Below, piece after piece: positions 23,280 through 32,497 of a DNA stretch of 32,764 nucleotides (positions within the stretch are counted from its first letter, which is position 1; each line of letters opens with the position of its first letter). The notes under the pieces are model-generated. The model was not told where the DNA came from. It did no database searches and saw only the letters and a program-made list of their open reading frames with translations. Source of the stretch: Oscillospiraceae bacterium. GTDB taxonomy: Bacteria > Bacillota > Clostridia > Oscillospirales > JAAYXM01. Both the position numbers and the translations under genes were made by a program. Where the stretch lies: contig JAFSIZ010000032.1 in assembly GCA_017439555.1 (NCBI GenBank), positions 1 through 32,764 of the forward strand, in the 5' to 3' direction.

Positions 23280-24347
23280 CTATAGCTTTATATTTATTCT
23301 GTGCGGAGTGCGTGTCAGCGCTTCTCCGCCGTCTTTTGTTATGAGAACCGTGTCTTCGATTCTCACGCCGCCGAGATCCTTTATATAGAGGCCGGGCTCA
23401 ATTGTGATTATCATATTCTCACAGAGCACGGTTTCTGAGCGTCTCGACACTGTCGGTGCTTCGTGTATCGCAAGGCCGACACCGTGGCCGAGCGAGTGCA
23501 TAACATAGTTTTCCATACCGTGTGCGGCGAAGAGCGAGCGCTGATATTCGTCAAGCTCACGGGCGCGCATTCCGGGTTTTATATGGCTGATGCATTTTTG
23601 CTGAACCTCAAACACAAGCTCCCAGAGCTCGAGGAGTTCATAAGGGGGAACGCCTATATGGACTGTGCGCGTGATGTCTGACATATAGCCGCCGACCGTA
23701 GCGCCGAAATCAAAGGTCATAAGGCAGTTGTCGGGTATTTCTTCGTCAGTCGGCTCAGCATGGGGCATTGCACTTCTGAGGCCTGATGCCGCGATTGTCT
23801 CAAATGCGGGGGCGCGGCTTCCGCGACGAGCCATCTCATATTCGAGAAGGGCAGCCGCTTCGCGCTCTGTCATACCCTTTATAAGCTTTGGAACAAGAGC
23901 GGAAAAAGCCTCATCAGAGCATATGACTGCACGGCGGATCGCCGCTATTTCCGCATCGTCCTTGACGGAGCGGATTTCTTCTCCGAAATCCGGACAGGGG
24001 ACGAATTCGACATTCTCAGACATCGATTTTATATTGCGCAGCTCAAAATCGGTTATTTTCGATGTTTCGTAGCCGACGCGCGAAAACGGCGAGAGCAGCT
24101 TTGCGATATGCTCGTGCATTGAAGCGGTGATTACCGTTATGTCAAAGCCCTTTGCCTGTTCGCGTATCTGGATATCATAGCGCCCGTCGGTCAGTGCGTA
24201 GCATTTGTCATCTGTTATGATGAGTGCGCAGTTGCTTCCTGTGAAGCCTGAGAAATAGCGATAGTTCTCATATGAGGTTATGAGATAGGCAGAAAGCCCT
24301 TGCTCCTGCATTTTTTCGCGGAGATTTTTTATTCTGCGTTCTGTCAT
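23280..24347 (-). CDS. M24 family Xaa-Pro aminopeptidase/dipeptidase
   Basis: The 355-residue protein has the creatinase-like N-terminal domain (about 1-120, with ENYRYFSGFTGSNCALIIT) and a pita-bread catalytic domain. All five metal ligands are visible: two Asp in FDFGATVGGYMSDITRT, His in SLGHGVGLAIHE, Glu in ITIEPGLY and Glu in VRIEDTVLI. Such enzymes cleave the bond before proline, or Xaa-Pro dipeptides, in the cytoplasm with Mn or Co. ATG 24347 overlaps the preceding stop by 4 nt (ATGA) and has GTAAGGAA just upstream; an earlier ATG at 24368 lies within the neighbour. Aminopeptidase (PepP-like) and dipeptidase (PepQ-like) activities cannot be separated by eye. Confidence 0.92.
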   Translation of the reverse strand: MTERRIKNLREKMQEQGLSAYLITSYENYRYFSGFTGSNCALIITDDKCYALTDGRYDIQIREQAKGFDITVITASMHEHIAKLLSPFSRVGYETSKITDFELRNIKSMSENVEFVPCPDFGEEIRSVKDDAEIAAIRRAVICSDEAFSALVPKLIKGMTEREAAALLEYEMARRGSRAPAFETIAASGLRSAMPHAEPTDEEIPDNCLMTFDFGATVGGYMSDITRTVHIGVPPYELLELWELVFEVQQKCISHIKPGMRARELDEYQRSLFAAHGMENYVMHSLGHGVGLAIHEAPTVSRRSETVLCENMIITIEPGLYIKDLGGVRIEDTVLITKDGGEALTRTPHRINIKL

Positions 24348-26866
24348 TTCCTTACTCCAAACAAACATTCATAAAATATTGGATTTCCGACTTTGTCGCG
24401 TGCAAAGAGGATGAACGAATGGCCTCCATTTGCAAGCTCGTTCTTTACGGTATATGAAAGCTTGCCACTTGCGGCATCAAAGCCCGGTGAGTTACAGCGT
24501 ATACCGTCGATATAGAGCTCGATTGAGCTTTCGTCTATGCCGCTTGCATCGGAGAGAACAATGCCGATTGACGGGGTTGCCGTGGTTATCCATTGTCCGT
24601 TCTCAGGCCACGCCTTTGTGAGTGAAGGTGAGGTTGTGTCGAGATTTTTCTCTGTGTATATTGCTGTGAGGCCGTCAAAATAGAGCGTGCCCTGCGTGAG
24701 CTTTGACGGGTTCGAAACGAGATATACGGGAACCTTTACAAATACCTGCCCCGAAATTTCTTCGGGGATATTGGCGGTCATATATTTCCAGCCGCTGTGT
24801 TCAATTTTTCCATAGGAAACGGTGTGCTGTTTTCCGCTCTCTTCTTCAACTATGCTGCGAAGCTCGACTCCGCTCGCATCGCCATAGACCATCATACCGA
24901 GCTTTTTCGGCGCATTGGAAAGGCGATATGCGGATGTGTCAACGGAGTTGCTTGATACCATATAATATGACCCGACAGAGGTTGTCGTGTTGAGGAAATT
25001 ATAATAGACCTTGAGCGAGCGGTTGCCTGTGTGAGCGAATTTCAGGATGGATTCTTCAGCAACGCCCGGTGCGACCTTTGTGCCGACGGATACGGGCACA
25101 AAAGAGACCTTGTTGTCCTCGAAGCCGCTGATGACAACGGGAGGTGTCTCAACATTGACTTTGACGGATGCAACTGCGCCACCGAGACCTATTCTGATTT
25201 CGCCGGATACTGCATTATCGTAAACCTTGAATTTTCCGGGGGCTGTAAATTCGCCGAGCGAGCCGGGGGCCTCCCAGGAGAAAAGATCCTGTCCGGCCTC
25301 AATCTGCTTTCCGCCAAGTGTTGCGCTCGCTGTGAGCTCAAATGTATCGCTCGGCTTTACGGTAAGCTCAGTTTCGCTGACTGTCACGCTGTCTGCGTGG
25401 GAAACAATTTCAAGCTCGGCTGTGCCGCTTGCGCCGCCTCCGATTGCCGTGACGGTGAATTTACCTGTTTCTGCGGCAGTGAGCTCACCGTTTTCGGTAA
25501 ATCCGTTGATTGAGGAATCGATTTCCCAGGCTATGTCAGCCGGGACTTTATGTGGCTTATAGTTTTCATCATATGCGCCTGTCACAGCGAAGGAATAGGT
25601 TCCTCCTGCAAAGCAAAGGCGCGATTTCGGGCTTATTGTAAGTGATGAAGGATAGGAAAGTGTCGGCAATGTGTTCATAAGGACAAGTGCATTTGCAACC
25701 TGCCTTGAGCTTCCGCCTGAAACATTGTTTACAACGCTTGTCTTCATCTCACCGGGTTTTCGGAGAACGAAGGTTGTGCTGCCACCGCCGTCGAGGTTGA
25801 GCGCATCAACACAACCGAGCGCACGCATTGCCTGCGCTGCTGTTTTATAGGACATTCCGGCAGCGCCGCCAGCGTTTCTGCCGTCTATTGTTGCCATTAC
25901 AACCGTTCCGTCCGGGCGGATGCCGATTGAGGTGCGCGGCTGATTGGACGAATCGGAGGTTGAATAGATTTCTCCGTCTTTTAAGAGAAGTTCTATTCCA
26001 CCGATTGCGAATTTTACATTTGCCCAGAACTCGTTGAATCGGAAAGACATCTCAAGAGTGTCACCGACAGAAAGCTGCTTCAGTGTTCCGATGCTTTGTG
26101 CACCCTGAGCGGAGAGGACAACATACCCGTCTCCGAGTGTGGTATTGCCTGTTGCATCGTTTATCTCCTCAACTGTGAAGCTGAGGGTGCTTCCGTGGCG
26201 CACTTCGCCAGAATTTATGCGGCATCGGAGCTCATAGGTCTCGCTGCCTGTTTTGGTTCCGCGCGCATATTCCTCTGTGTAGAGCATAATCGATTCCGCA
26301 TTCTTTGCGTGTGCCATATTGATTCCTGCAACATTTACGAGAGAACCGTTTATGCGGAATTCTTTGTCGAGAATTGTGCCGTGTCTGACGATGAAGGGCT
26401 CGTTGTCATAGGTGAGGCCGAATGCCGCATAATACTGAGGTGGTGTTGAGAGTATGATGCCATCCTCGATGAATATGCCGTGGGGAACGCCGACGCCAAA
26501 CGTGAAATAGTCGCCGTTTATTGCAGCAACGGCAACATCGCCGCCGCTCTCTGCATCGCTCATATTGTTTGCGATTGTATTTACTGTTTGTGTGCTCCAG
26601 ACATAGCCCTGGCTCTTGCCGGCGCGAAGCACGGTGTCTTCGCTCTTCGGGTCAAATTCAACAGCCTGTATGTTCTGATTTCCGCTTGCATTTGATGCGC
26701 GCAGATTTATATGCTGAACGCCGGGGGCGACAGTTGTTATTTCATAACCGCGTATGCCCAGTTCGCTTTGCATTTGTGTGTATGAGAATGCGCCTGCAGC
26801 AGGCACGAGAGAGAAGGTGAGTGCCGCTGCAAGGAGCAGAGATATCAGTCTTTTGCTTTTTTTCAT
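24344..26866 (-). CDS. Secreted NAGPA-domain phosphodiester glycosidase with Ig-like repeats
   Basis: The 840-residue protein starts with a signal peptide (KKSKR, a hydrophobic core, likely cleavage after Ala26). A NAGPA (phosphodiester glycosidase, DUF2233) domain spans about 70-410. Its motifs are AINGDYF, RTSIGIRPDG (311-320), TIDGRN (326-331) and the metal/substrate loop NLDGGGSTTFVL (357-368). The rest resembles bacterial Ig-like (Big-type) repeats (YPSSLTISPKSRL, VSETELTVKPSDTFEL) and a C-terminal beta-sandwich. NAGPA proteins remove GlcNAc-1-phosphate-type caps in animals; bacterial relatives act on cell-wall glycopolymers such as teichoic acids. GGAGG lies 6 nt before the ATG. It follows secA by 30 nt in the same operon. 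Confidence 0.88.
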   Translation of the reverse strand: MKKSKRLISLLLAAALTFSLVPAAGAFSYTQMQSELGIRGYEITTVAPGVQHINLRASNASGNQNIQAVEFDPKSEDTVLRAGKSQGYVWSTQTVNTIANNMSDAESGGDVAVAAINGDYFTFGVGVPHGIFIEDGIILSTPPQYYAAFGLTYDNEPFIVRHGTILDKEFRINGSLVNVAGINMAHAKNAESIMLYTEEYARGTKTGSETYELRCRINSGEVRHGSTLSFTVEEINDATGNTTLGDGYVVLSAQGAQSIGTLKQLSVGDTLEMSFRFNEFWANVKFAIGGIELLLKDGEIYSTSDSSNQPRTSIGIRPDGTVVMATIDGRNAGGAAGMSYKTAAQAMRALGCVDALNLDGGGSTTFVLRKPGEMKTSVVNNVSGGSSRQVANALVLMNTLPTLSYPSSLTISPKSRLCFAGGTYSFAVTGAYDENYKPHKVPADIAWEIDSSINGFTENGELTAAETGKFTVTAIGGGASGTAELEIVSHADSVTVSETELTVKPSDTFELTASATLGGKQIEAGQDLFSWEAPGSLGEFTAPGKFKVYDNAVSGEIRIGLGGAVASVKVNVETPPVVISGFEDNKVSFVPVSVGTKVAPGVAEESILKFAHTGNRSLKVYYNFLNTTTSVGSYYMVSSNSVDTSAYRLSNAPKKLGMMVYGDASGVELRSIVEEESGKQHTVSYGKIEHSGWKYMTANIPEEISGQVFVKVPVYLVSNPSKLTQGTLYFDGLTAIYTEKNLDTTSPSLTKAWPENGQWITTATPSIGIVLSDASGIDESSIELYIDGIRCNSPGFDAASGKLSYTVKNELANGGHSFILFARDKVGNPIFYECLFGVRK

Positions 26867-26896
26867 TCTTTATCCTCCGTGTGGTTTCGGGTGGGG

Positions 26897-29641
26897 TTAT
26901 TCGTTTGCGCCGCAGCACTTTTTATATTTCTTGCCGCTTCCGCAAGGACATGGGTCGTTTCTTCCGACCTTTTCGACCTTGCGCGGAGTTTTTCTGACAG
27001 GTGTGTCATCGCCGCCGTGCTCACCCGTTATTTTTGCAACGGCTTCGCGCTTGGGTGCATCAGCGCCGCGGACGCGCATCGTGAATATCATTCTGACAGT
27101 ATTTTCCCGGATTGTGTTGTTCATATCCATATACATCTCATAGCCCTCATTTGTATAGGCGATGAGCGGATCGTGCTGTGCGTATGCACGCAGACCTATG
27201 CCGCGGCGAAGCTCGCTCATAGCATCGATGTGGTCCATCCAGTTTTCATCCACATTGTGAAGCAGGACAACGCGCTCGAGCTCGCGCATCATTGTTGCGC
27301 CAAGCTCCGCCTCGCGTGCTTCATATACAGAAAATGCGATTTCGCAGAGATCTGACTTGAGATCGGCTGCGTCATAGTCAACAGCATTGAGATCCTCAAT
27401 TGTCATTTTAAGATCGTTCTGAGTGAGGAATATTCCGAGATATCTCATACGGATTGCATCGAGATGCTCAATCTGGACATATTTTTCTTCGCCGAGAACT
27501 TCATCGACAGCAACAGAGATTGACCCTTCAATCATGCTCTTTATAGAAGCTTCGAGATCCTTGCCGTCGAGAACTGCCTGACGCTGTTCATAGATGCTTG
27601 TGCGCTGCTTGTTGATAACATCGTCATATTGAAGGACGCTCTTACGGATTGCAAAGTTGCGTGATTCAACGCGCTTCTGCGCATTTTCTATAGCGCCGGA
27701 GAGCATCTTGTGGTCAATGGGAGTGTCCTCGTCAATGCCGAGGGAATTCATCATACCCATAATGCGTTCGCTTCCGAAAAGTCGCATTATGTCATCCTCA
27801 AGGGAGAGAAAGAAGCGTGATGCGCCCGGGTCACCCTGACGCCCGGCACGTCCGCGGAGCTGGTTGTCAATACGGCGTGATTCGTGGCGCTCTGTGCCGA
27901 TGATGAAGAGACCGCCTGCAGCTCTGACCTTTTCGGCCTCTGCATCGGTTTGCTTTTTATATTCTGTATAAAGCTCTTTATAAAGCTCGCGTGCGGAGAG
28001 GATTTCTTCGTTGTCCGTTGGCGCGCTGCCGCCTGCATCGATGATGAGATCTTCATCCATACCGCGGCGGCGAAGCTCGCTTTTTGCGAGAAAATCTGCG
28101 TTGCCGCCGAGCATAATGTCAGTTCCTCGGCCTGCCATATTCGTGGCGATGGTAACTGCGCCGCAGCGGCCAGCCTGTGCAACGATTTCTGCTTCCTTGT
28201 CGTGGTGCTTTGCGTTGAGAACAACGTGTTTTATTCCGCTTCTTTTGAGAAGTGCGGAAACAAGCTCACTCTTTTCGATGGACACCGTGCCGACGAGCAC
28301 CGGCTGTCCGCGGTCTGCACATTCTTTTATCTGCGCGACAACTGCGCGGAACTTGCCTGCCTCAGTTTTGTATATGACGTCTGTTCTGTCATTGCGTATC
28401 ATCGGCTTGTTCGTCGGGATTTCGATGACATCAAGGCTGTATATTGCCTCGAATTCGTCCGCCTCTGTAAGAGCGGTACCGGTCATTCCCGAAAGCTTGT
28501 CATACATTCTGAAATAGTTCTGGAATGTTATGGTTGCGAGCGTTTTGCTCTCGTTCTGGATATCGACGCGCTCTTTCGCTTCAATCGCCTGATGCAGACC
28601 CTCGGAATAGCGGCGACCTATCATAAGGCGGCCTGTGAATTCATCAACAATGATTATTTCGCCGTCGCGCACGACATAGTCAACATCGCGCTGCATAATT
28701 CCGCGTGCGCGGATAGCCTGATTTATGTGGTGGAAAAGCTCGGCGTTTTCGGGATCGGAAAGGTTTTCGAGGTTGAACATCTCCTCTGCTTTTCTGATTC
28801 CCGATGCGGTGAGAGTTGCGGTTCTCGCCTTTTCGTCAACAATATAATCACCGTCAACATCGTCGTTATTTTCTTTTTCGTCGACCGATGCCATAACGAT
28901 TCTTTTGAGTGATGCGGCAAACTTATCTGCCTGCTGATAGACGAATGTTGGCTTGTCACCCTGACCGGAGATGATGAGCGGAGTACGGGCCTCATCGATG
29001 AGAATGGAGTCAACCTCGTCGACGATTGCGAAGGCATATTCGCCGCGGCCGACCATCTGGCTTTTATAAAGCGCCATATTGTCGCGAAGATAATCAAAGC
29101 CGAATTCGTTGTTGGTGCCATAGGTGATATCGGAGAAATGCGCTTCGCGGCGTTCTTCATGGGTCAGACCGTGGACGACAACGCCGACGCTCATTCCGAG
29201 AAAGCGGAAAACTCTTCCCATAAGCTCGCCCTGATATTTTGCAAGGTAATCGTTTACCGTTACGATGTGAACTCCGCGCCCGGTGAGCGCGTTCAAATAG
29301 GCGGGGAAGATGGCAACGAGGGTTTTTCCTTCACCTGTTTTCATTTCGGCGATTCTGCCTTGATGGAGAACTATGCCGCCGATGAGCTGGACGCGGAAGG
29401 CAAAGAGCCCGAGTACGCGCCAAGCCGCCTCGCGCACTGTGGCAAAGGCTTCGGGAATGAGAGAATCGAGAGTTTCGCCCCCACTAAGACGTTCGCGGAA
29501 CTGCGCCGTCTTTGCGGAGAGCTCTGCGTCGCTTAGCGCGCGGTATTCATCGGCAAGTGCCTCACACTTATCCACGAGCGGAAGAAGTTTTTTGATTTCG
29601 CGCTCGCTTTTTGTGCCGAAAATTTTTGAAATAATACTCAT
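26897..29641 (-). CDS. secA: Preprotein translocase ATPase SecA
   Basis: SecA drives unfolded preproteins through SecYEG using ATP. The 914-residue protein contains the Walker A motif MKTGEGKT (100-107), Walker B-type [16 protein letters not shown], the preprotein cross-linking and helical scaffold regions, motif [13 protein letters not shown] (motif VI) and the C-terminal zinc-binding [15 protein letters not shown]. The length is at the long end of the family because of a modest insertion around the [18 protein letters not shown] segment in the second nucleotide-binding domain. The start at 29641 matches the usual [10 protein letters not shown]-terminus; an ATG at 29653 touches the AAAGGA site and was rejected. 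It heads the six-gene operon, which is an unusual neighbourhood since secA more often sits beside prfB. Confidence 0.96.
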   Translation of the reverse strand: MSIISKIFGTKSEREIKKLLPLVDKCEALADEYRALSDAELSAKTAQFRERLSGGETLDSLIPEAFATVREAAWRVLGLFAFRVQLIGGIVLHQGRIAEMKTGEGKTLVAIFPAYLNALTGRGVHIVTVNDYLAKYQGELMGRVFRFLGMSVGVVVHGLTHEERREAHFSDITYGTNNEFGFDYLRDNMALYKSQMVGRGEYAFAIVDEVDSILIDEARTPLIISGQGDKPTFVYQQADKFAASLKRIVMASVDEKENNDDVDGDYIVDEKARTATLTASGIRKAEEMFNLENLSDPENAELFHHINQAIRARGIMQRDVDYVVRDGEIIIVDEFTGRLMIGRRYSEGLHQAIEAKERVDIQNESKTLATITFQNYFRMYDKLSGMTGTALTEADEFEAIYSLDVIEIPTNKPMIRNDRTDVIYKTEAGKFRAVVAQIKECADRGQPVLVGTVSIEKSELVSALLKRSGIKHVVLNAKHHDKEAEIVAQAGRCGAVTIATNMAGRGTDIMLGGNADFLAKSELRRRGMDEDLIIDAGGSAPTDNEEILSARELYKELYTEYKKQTDAEAEKVRAAGGLFIIGTERHESRRIDNQLRGRAGRQGDPGASRFFLSLEDDIMRLFGSERIMGMMNSLGIDEDTPIDHKMLSGAIENAQKRVESRNFAIRKSVLQYDDVINKQRTSIYEQRQAVLDGKDLEASIKSMIEGSISVAVDEVLGEEKYVQIEHLDAIRMRYLGIFLTQNDLKMTIEDLNAVDYDAADLKSDLCEIAFSVYEAREAELGATMMRELERVVLLHNVDENWMDHIDAMSELRRGIGLRAYAQHDPLIAYTNEGYEMYMDMNNTIRENTVRMIFTMRVRGADAPKREAVAKITGEHGGDDTPVRKTPRKVEKVGRNDPCPCGSGKKYKKCCGANE

Positions 29642-29690
29642 TTTATATAACATTTCCTTTCAAGAAAAAATAATTTACCATTGTAAAAAC

Positions 29691-29699
29691 AGTATATCA
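29691..29699 (-). promoter_or_regulatory. Extended -10 promoter of secA
   Basis: Minus strand TGATATACT (29699-29691): a TATACT -10 preceded by the TGn extension. No good -35 is visible (only a T-run about 17 nt upstream), which is normal for extended -10 promoters. The start codon is about 50 nt downstream. Confidence 0.5.
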
Positions 29700-29755
29700 C
29701 ATTTTAATATGATAAAAAAGGGATTTAACGCAAAATTATTTTAAAATTTACAATA

Positions 29756-29784
29756 TTGAAAATTTGCCGTAAATTGTGTATTAT
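29756..29784 (+). promoter_or_regulatory. Promoter of ahcY
   Basis: TTGAAA at 29756-29761, 17-nt spacer, TATTAT at 29779-29784, about 25 nt before the ATG at 29809. It is divergent from the secA promoter. No SAH or SAM riboswitch-like fold fits in so short a leader. Confidence 0.7.
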
Positions 29785-29808
29785 ATATCTCAGGAGTTGA
29801 TGATTGAA

Positions 29809-31047
29809 ATGAGCATAGTAAAAGACAAATCACTTGCGCCCTCGGGCATAAAAAAGATTGAATGGGTAAAATCGTATATGCCTGTTCTCACAAATATTGC
29901 AAAGCGCTTTGAGAAAGAGCGTCCGTTTGAAGGAAAGACGATTGCAATGTCAATACATCTTGAGGCAAAGACGGCATATCTTGCACTTGTCCTGAAAGCA
30001 GGCGGCGCAAGAGTCTGTGCGACGGGCTGTAACCCTCTTTCGACACAGGATGACGTTGCGGCGGGGCTTGAGTCGCTCGGCGTTGAGGTTTTTGCAATCC
30101 ACGGTGTCAACGAAGAGGAATATACTGCACATCTCACGGAAACGCTTCGCTGCACGCCCGATATTATAATCGACGATGGCGGCGATTTCGTGTCGATTCT
30201 TCACGAGCACGAGCCGTCTCTTGCGAAAAATCTTCTTGGCGGCTGCGAGGAAACGACAACAGGTGTTGCGCGCCTTGCGGCAAGAGCGGAAGCAGGCAAA
30301 CTCAATTTCCCGATGTTTGCTGTCAACAATGCAAAATGCAAGCATCTTTTTGACAATCGCCACGGCACGGGCCAGTCCGTCTGGGATGCGATTATGAACA
30401 CGACAAACTGCTTCATTGCAGGAAAGAAGGTCGTTGTCGCAGGCTATGGCTTCTGTGGCAGAGGCGTTGCGCTCCGCGCAAAGGGGCTTGGTGCAAATGT
30501 AATCATATGCGAGGCAGACCCGTTCCGCGCGCTTGAAGCATATGCCGAGGGATATTCGGTTATGAGCATGGACGAGGCGGCCGCAGTCGGCGATATTTTC
30601 GTCACAACAACGGGGTGCCGCGACATAATCGTTAAGCGTCATCTCGAAAAGATGCACGATGGCGTTCTCCTTGCAAATGCAGGACATTTTGATTGTGAGA
30701 TAAACAAGGATGATCTCCGCGCACTTTCGGAAAGCGTTGAGACGAGAAAGCCGAATATCGAGGGTTATAAGCTTTATGACGGCAGAGTTCTCAATCTTCT
30801 CGGCGAGGGGCGTCTTGTGAACCTCGCGGCAGGAAACGGGCATCCGGCGGAGATTATGGACTTGAGCTTTGCAGTGCAGGCTCTTATGATGGAGCACATC
30901 GCACGTCTTCCGGAAAAGCTCTCACCTGCGCTCTATGAGGTGCCGGCTGAGATTGACCGCCTCGTTGCAAGCGAAAAGCTCCGCGCAGAAGGCATTAAAA
31001 TTGATGAACTGACAAAAGATCAGGAAGAATATTTAAAATCCTGGTAA
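29809..31047 (+). CDS. ahcY: Adenosylhomocysteinase (SAH hydrolase)
   Basis: It splits S-adenosylhomocysteine into homocysteine and adenosine, renewing the methyl cycle. The 412-residue protein keeps SIHLEAKTA, DDGGD, the GGCEETTTGV block, the catalytic VNNAKCKHLFDNRHGTGQS and the NAD-binding AGYGFCGRGVA, followed by VFVTTTGC-type and LANAGHFDCEI motifs. It ends with a short LTKDQEEYLKSW tail, as in short-form bacterial enzymes without the ~40-residue insert. AGGAG at 29792-29796 is 12 nt before ATG 29809 and 3 nt before an in-frame ATG at 29800, so the start is uncertain by three codons. It is monocistronic and divergent from secA. Confidence 0.95.
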   Translation: MSIVKDKSLAPSGIKKIEWVKSYMPVLTNIAKRFEKERPFEGKTIAMSIHLEAKTAYLALVLKAGGARVCATGCNPLSTQDDVAAGLESLGVEVFAIHGVNEEEYTAHLTETLRCTPDIIIDDGGDFVSILHEHEPSLAKNLLGGCEETTTGVARLAARAEAGKLNFPMFAVNNAKCKHLFDNRHGTGQSVWDAIMNTTNCFIAGKKVVVAGYGFCGRGVALRAKGLGANVIICEADPFRALEAYAEGYSVMSMDEAAAVGDIFVTTTGCRDIIVKRHLEKMHDGVLLANAGHFDCEINKDDLRALSESVETRKPNIEGYKLYDGRVLNLLGEGRLVNLAAGNGHPAEIMDLSFAVQALMMEHIARLPEKLSPALYEVPAEIDRLVASEKLRAEGIKIDELTKDQEEYLKSW

Positions 31048-31474
31048 AGAAAATGACTTCGGGAGAAGTGCTTTGAGTGTGGCGATAAATCTACTCAAAA
31101 GGTGGTAAATGGTTTTGTAAAGGTTAAAAACAGGTGCGATTATGAAAAAGAGAATACAAATTAACCGTGCAATAATATCGTTGCACAGCTTTCCCTCAAT
31201 TCCAGAATACAACATTAAAAGCGATTTTGAAAATTCACATTGCAACATCGCTTGTGTCGTTTCGCCCTGTTACAAACATTATCACTATGCAACAGACAAA
31301 ATTAAAAGCTCGTTTTCGACATTCCATTTATGCAAATTGAATGTCGGACGGGCTTTTGTTGTATTTTGAGAAAAATCAAGTCGGATGCAACATTTCAGAT
31401 TGATGAAAAGTATTATGTATAAGGAAACTTTTACCTGTGTTTTTTCGTCTAAACAGATAATGGAGGTATTTTTG
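31048..31474. other. AT-rich gene-free stretch
   Basis: Between ahcY and the small membrane protein cluster I see no convincing gene. A 75-codon frame at 31142-31369 has an AGGTG upstream but its 3' third is the hairpin at 31304-31357 and its composition is unlike a real protein. Base composition drops visibly compared with the left side. The stretch probably holds the 3' end of the ahcY transcript and the leader of the next unit; I could not place a good promoter for the latter. Confidence 0.5.
31304..31367 (+). terminator. Imperfect long hairpin with T-rich tail
   Basis: Arm AAAAGCTCGTTTTCGACATTC (31304-31324) pairs with 31339-31357, leaving a 2-nt bulge and one G-T pair, with a 14-nt loop. 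GTTGTATTTT follows. It is a plausible rho-independent terminator or an intergenic hairpin repeat. Confidence 0.55.
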
Positions 31475-31912
31475 ATGAAACAAAACAGACTTTATACTCT
31501 TTTACAATCACATAGGAAAACAGGCATAGCTATATTTTGGATAGTCGCTATATTTTTTGGTTGTTTCTGCTTTCCTTTTGTCAATCTCACAAAGATTTTA
31601 AGTGATACTCAGAAGCAAATCAGCATAATAAATCTTTTTCTTTGCATGTTTGCCTATGCAGAAGTAGGTCTGCTTTCAGGCTATATATTCGATAAGAAAA
31701 AGATTGGTATTGTGTTACTAATCAATGTAGCTCACATAATTGCCGGGATGATATGCAGATATTTTCTCGAATTTGGTGAAGTGTCAAATACATATAACTT
31801 TACCTTGCCGAATATAGCAATTCACATCGTAGTAGTTTCGTGTATCTGCATTTGCGGTTACCTGCACGCAAAGAAACAAATTGAAGAAAACAAAGACAAT
31901 GACAACCATTAA
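31475..31912 (+). CDS. Small four-helix membrane protein, unknown function
   Basis: I do not recognise this 145-residue protein. It has four hydrophobic segments (about 18-37, 49-70, 76-95 and 108-128), with a basic start (MKQNRLYTLLQSHRKTG) and a Lys/Glu/Asp-rich tail ending KDNDNH. ATG 31475 follows GGAGG (31462-31466) by 8 nt; the frame is open upstream but has no better start. It opens a string of short AT-rich membrane-protein genes on the same strand. It uses many more A/T-ending codons (AAA, ATA, AAT) than the genes to the left, which suggests a different origin. Confidence 0.75.
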   Translation: MKQNRLYTLLQSHRKTGIAIFWIVAIFFGCFCFPFVNLTKILSDTQKQISIINLFLCMFAYAEVGLLSGYIFDKKKIGIVLLINVAHIIAGMICRYFLEFGEVSNTYNFTLPNIAIHIVVVSCICICGYLHAKKQIEENKDNDNH

Positions 31913-31927
31913 ATAAGGAGGTCGCCT

Positions 31928-32200
31928 ATGAAAACAAAATGGAATGAAAAATCTACTGCTGATAAAATAATGTTGGTATTAAGAATTGTTATATCCGTTG
32001 TTGTTTTAGCAGGAGCAGTATTACAGATAATGGATGTATGGGATAAAGCTCTCAATGTATCTATTCCGCTTTTGAGTGTTCTGATTCTGATACAATCTAT
32101 TCAAGAACACAAAGAACAGAAAAAGGCATCTGCAATCGTTGGCTATGTTTGCTTTGTAGCTATGGTTGTTATGATTATAGGAGCTTTATTTGTTAAATAA
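31928..32200 (+). CDS. Small membrane protein (possibly DUF3953-like)
   Basis: The 90-residue protein has three hydrophobic stretches (about 14-38, 43-57 and 68-89) separated by a charged loop EHKEQKKA. The arrangement and size recall DUF3953 proteins of Bacillota, but I cannot confirm this by eye. A perfect AAGGAGGT lies 8 nt before the ATG. It starts 15 nt after the previous gene, so the two are very likely co-transcribed. Function unknown. Confidence 0.7.
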   Translation: MKTKWNEKSTADKIMLVLRIVISVVVLAGAVLQIMDVWDKALNVSIPLLSVLILIQSIQEHKEQKKASAIVGYVCFVAMVVMIIGALFVK

Positions 32201-32218
32201 ATTCAGGAGGTATGTGTT

Positions 32219-32497
32219 ATGAAGAAAATTAGTTATAAAAGATTATCATTGACCTTTTTAATAACCTTTTTGACTACACTTGTGCCTGCTTGCCTTCAAA
32301 TTCAGCCATCATTCGTTGCTGAAAACACAAAACTTATGTTGGGATTTCCTTTTGACTTTTATATGATTAAATTTGCAACGGATAAGTTTTGGTTTCATTT
32401 TAACATTACAGGCTTTTTGGCAAATATTGTTGTTACATACCTTGTTCTGACCTTCTTCGTATGGATATGGAGAAAGATTAAGGGTGAGCAAAAATGA
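32219..32497 (+). CDS. Small two-helix membrane protein, unknown function
   Basis: The 92-residue protein has two hydrophobic segments (about 9-27 and 60-83) around a periplasm- or surface-type loop, with a basic C-terminus (WRKIKGEQK). AGGAGGT precedes the ATG at 8 nt or less. It follows the previous gene by 18 nt and overlaps the next by 4 nt (ATGA). I do not recognise the family. Confidence 0.7.
   Translation: MKKISYKRLSLTFLITFLTTLVPACLQIQPSFVAENTKLMLGFPFDFYMIKFATDKFWFHFNITGFLANIVVTYLVLTFFVWIWRKIKGEQK

Noticed and set aside
27884-28912. 342-codon open frame antisense to secA
   Set aside because: It is wholly inside an unmistakable secA on the other strand. Its Cys-rich, low-pattern translation is a by-product of codon bias.
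29741-29808. Possible SAH riboswitch ahead of ahcY
   Set aside because: The leader from the predicted promoter to the ATG is only about 20 nt, too short for a riboswitch.
29950-30897. 315-codon open frame antisense to ahcY
   Set aside because: It lies fully inside ahcY, whose catalytic motifs are intact; no start signal and no recognisable fold.
31050-31075. ACTTC/GAAGT hairpin right after ahcY
   Set aside because: A 5-bp stem without a T-run; the hairpin at 31304 is a better terminator candidate.
31142-31369. 75-codon frame with an AGGTG upstream
   Set aside because: Its last third is the long hairpin at 31304-31357 and the sequence does not look like a protein; kept only as part of the gene-free stretch.
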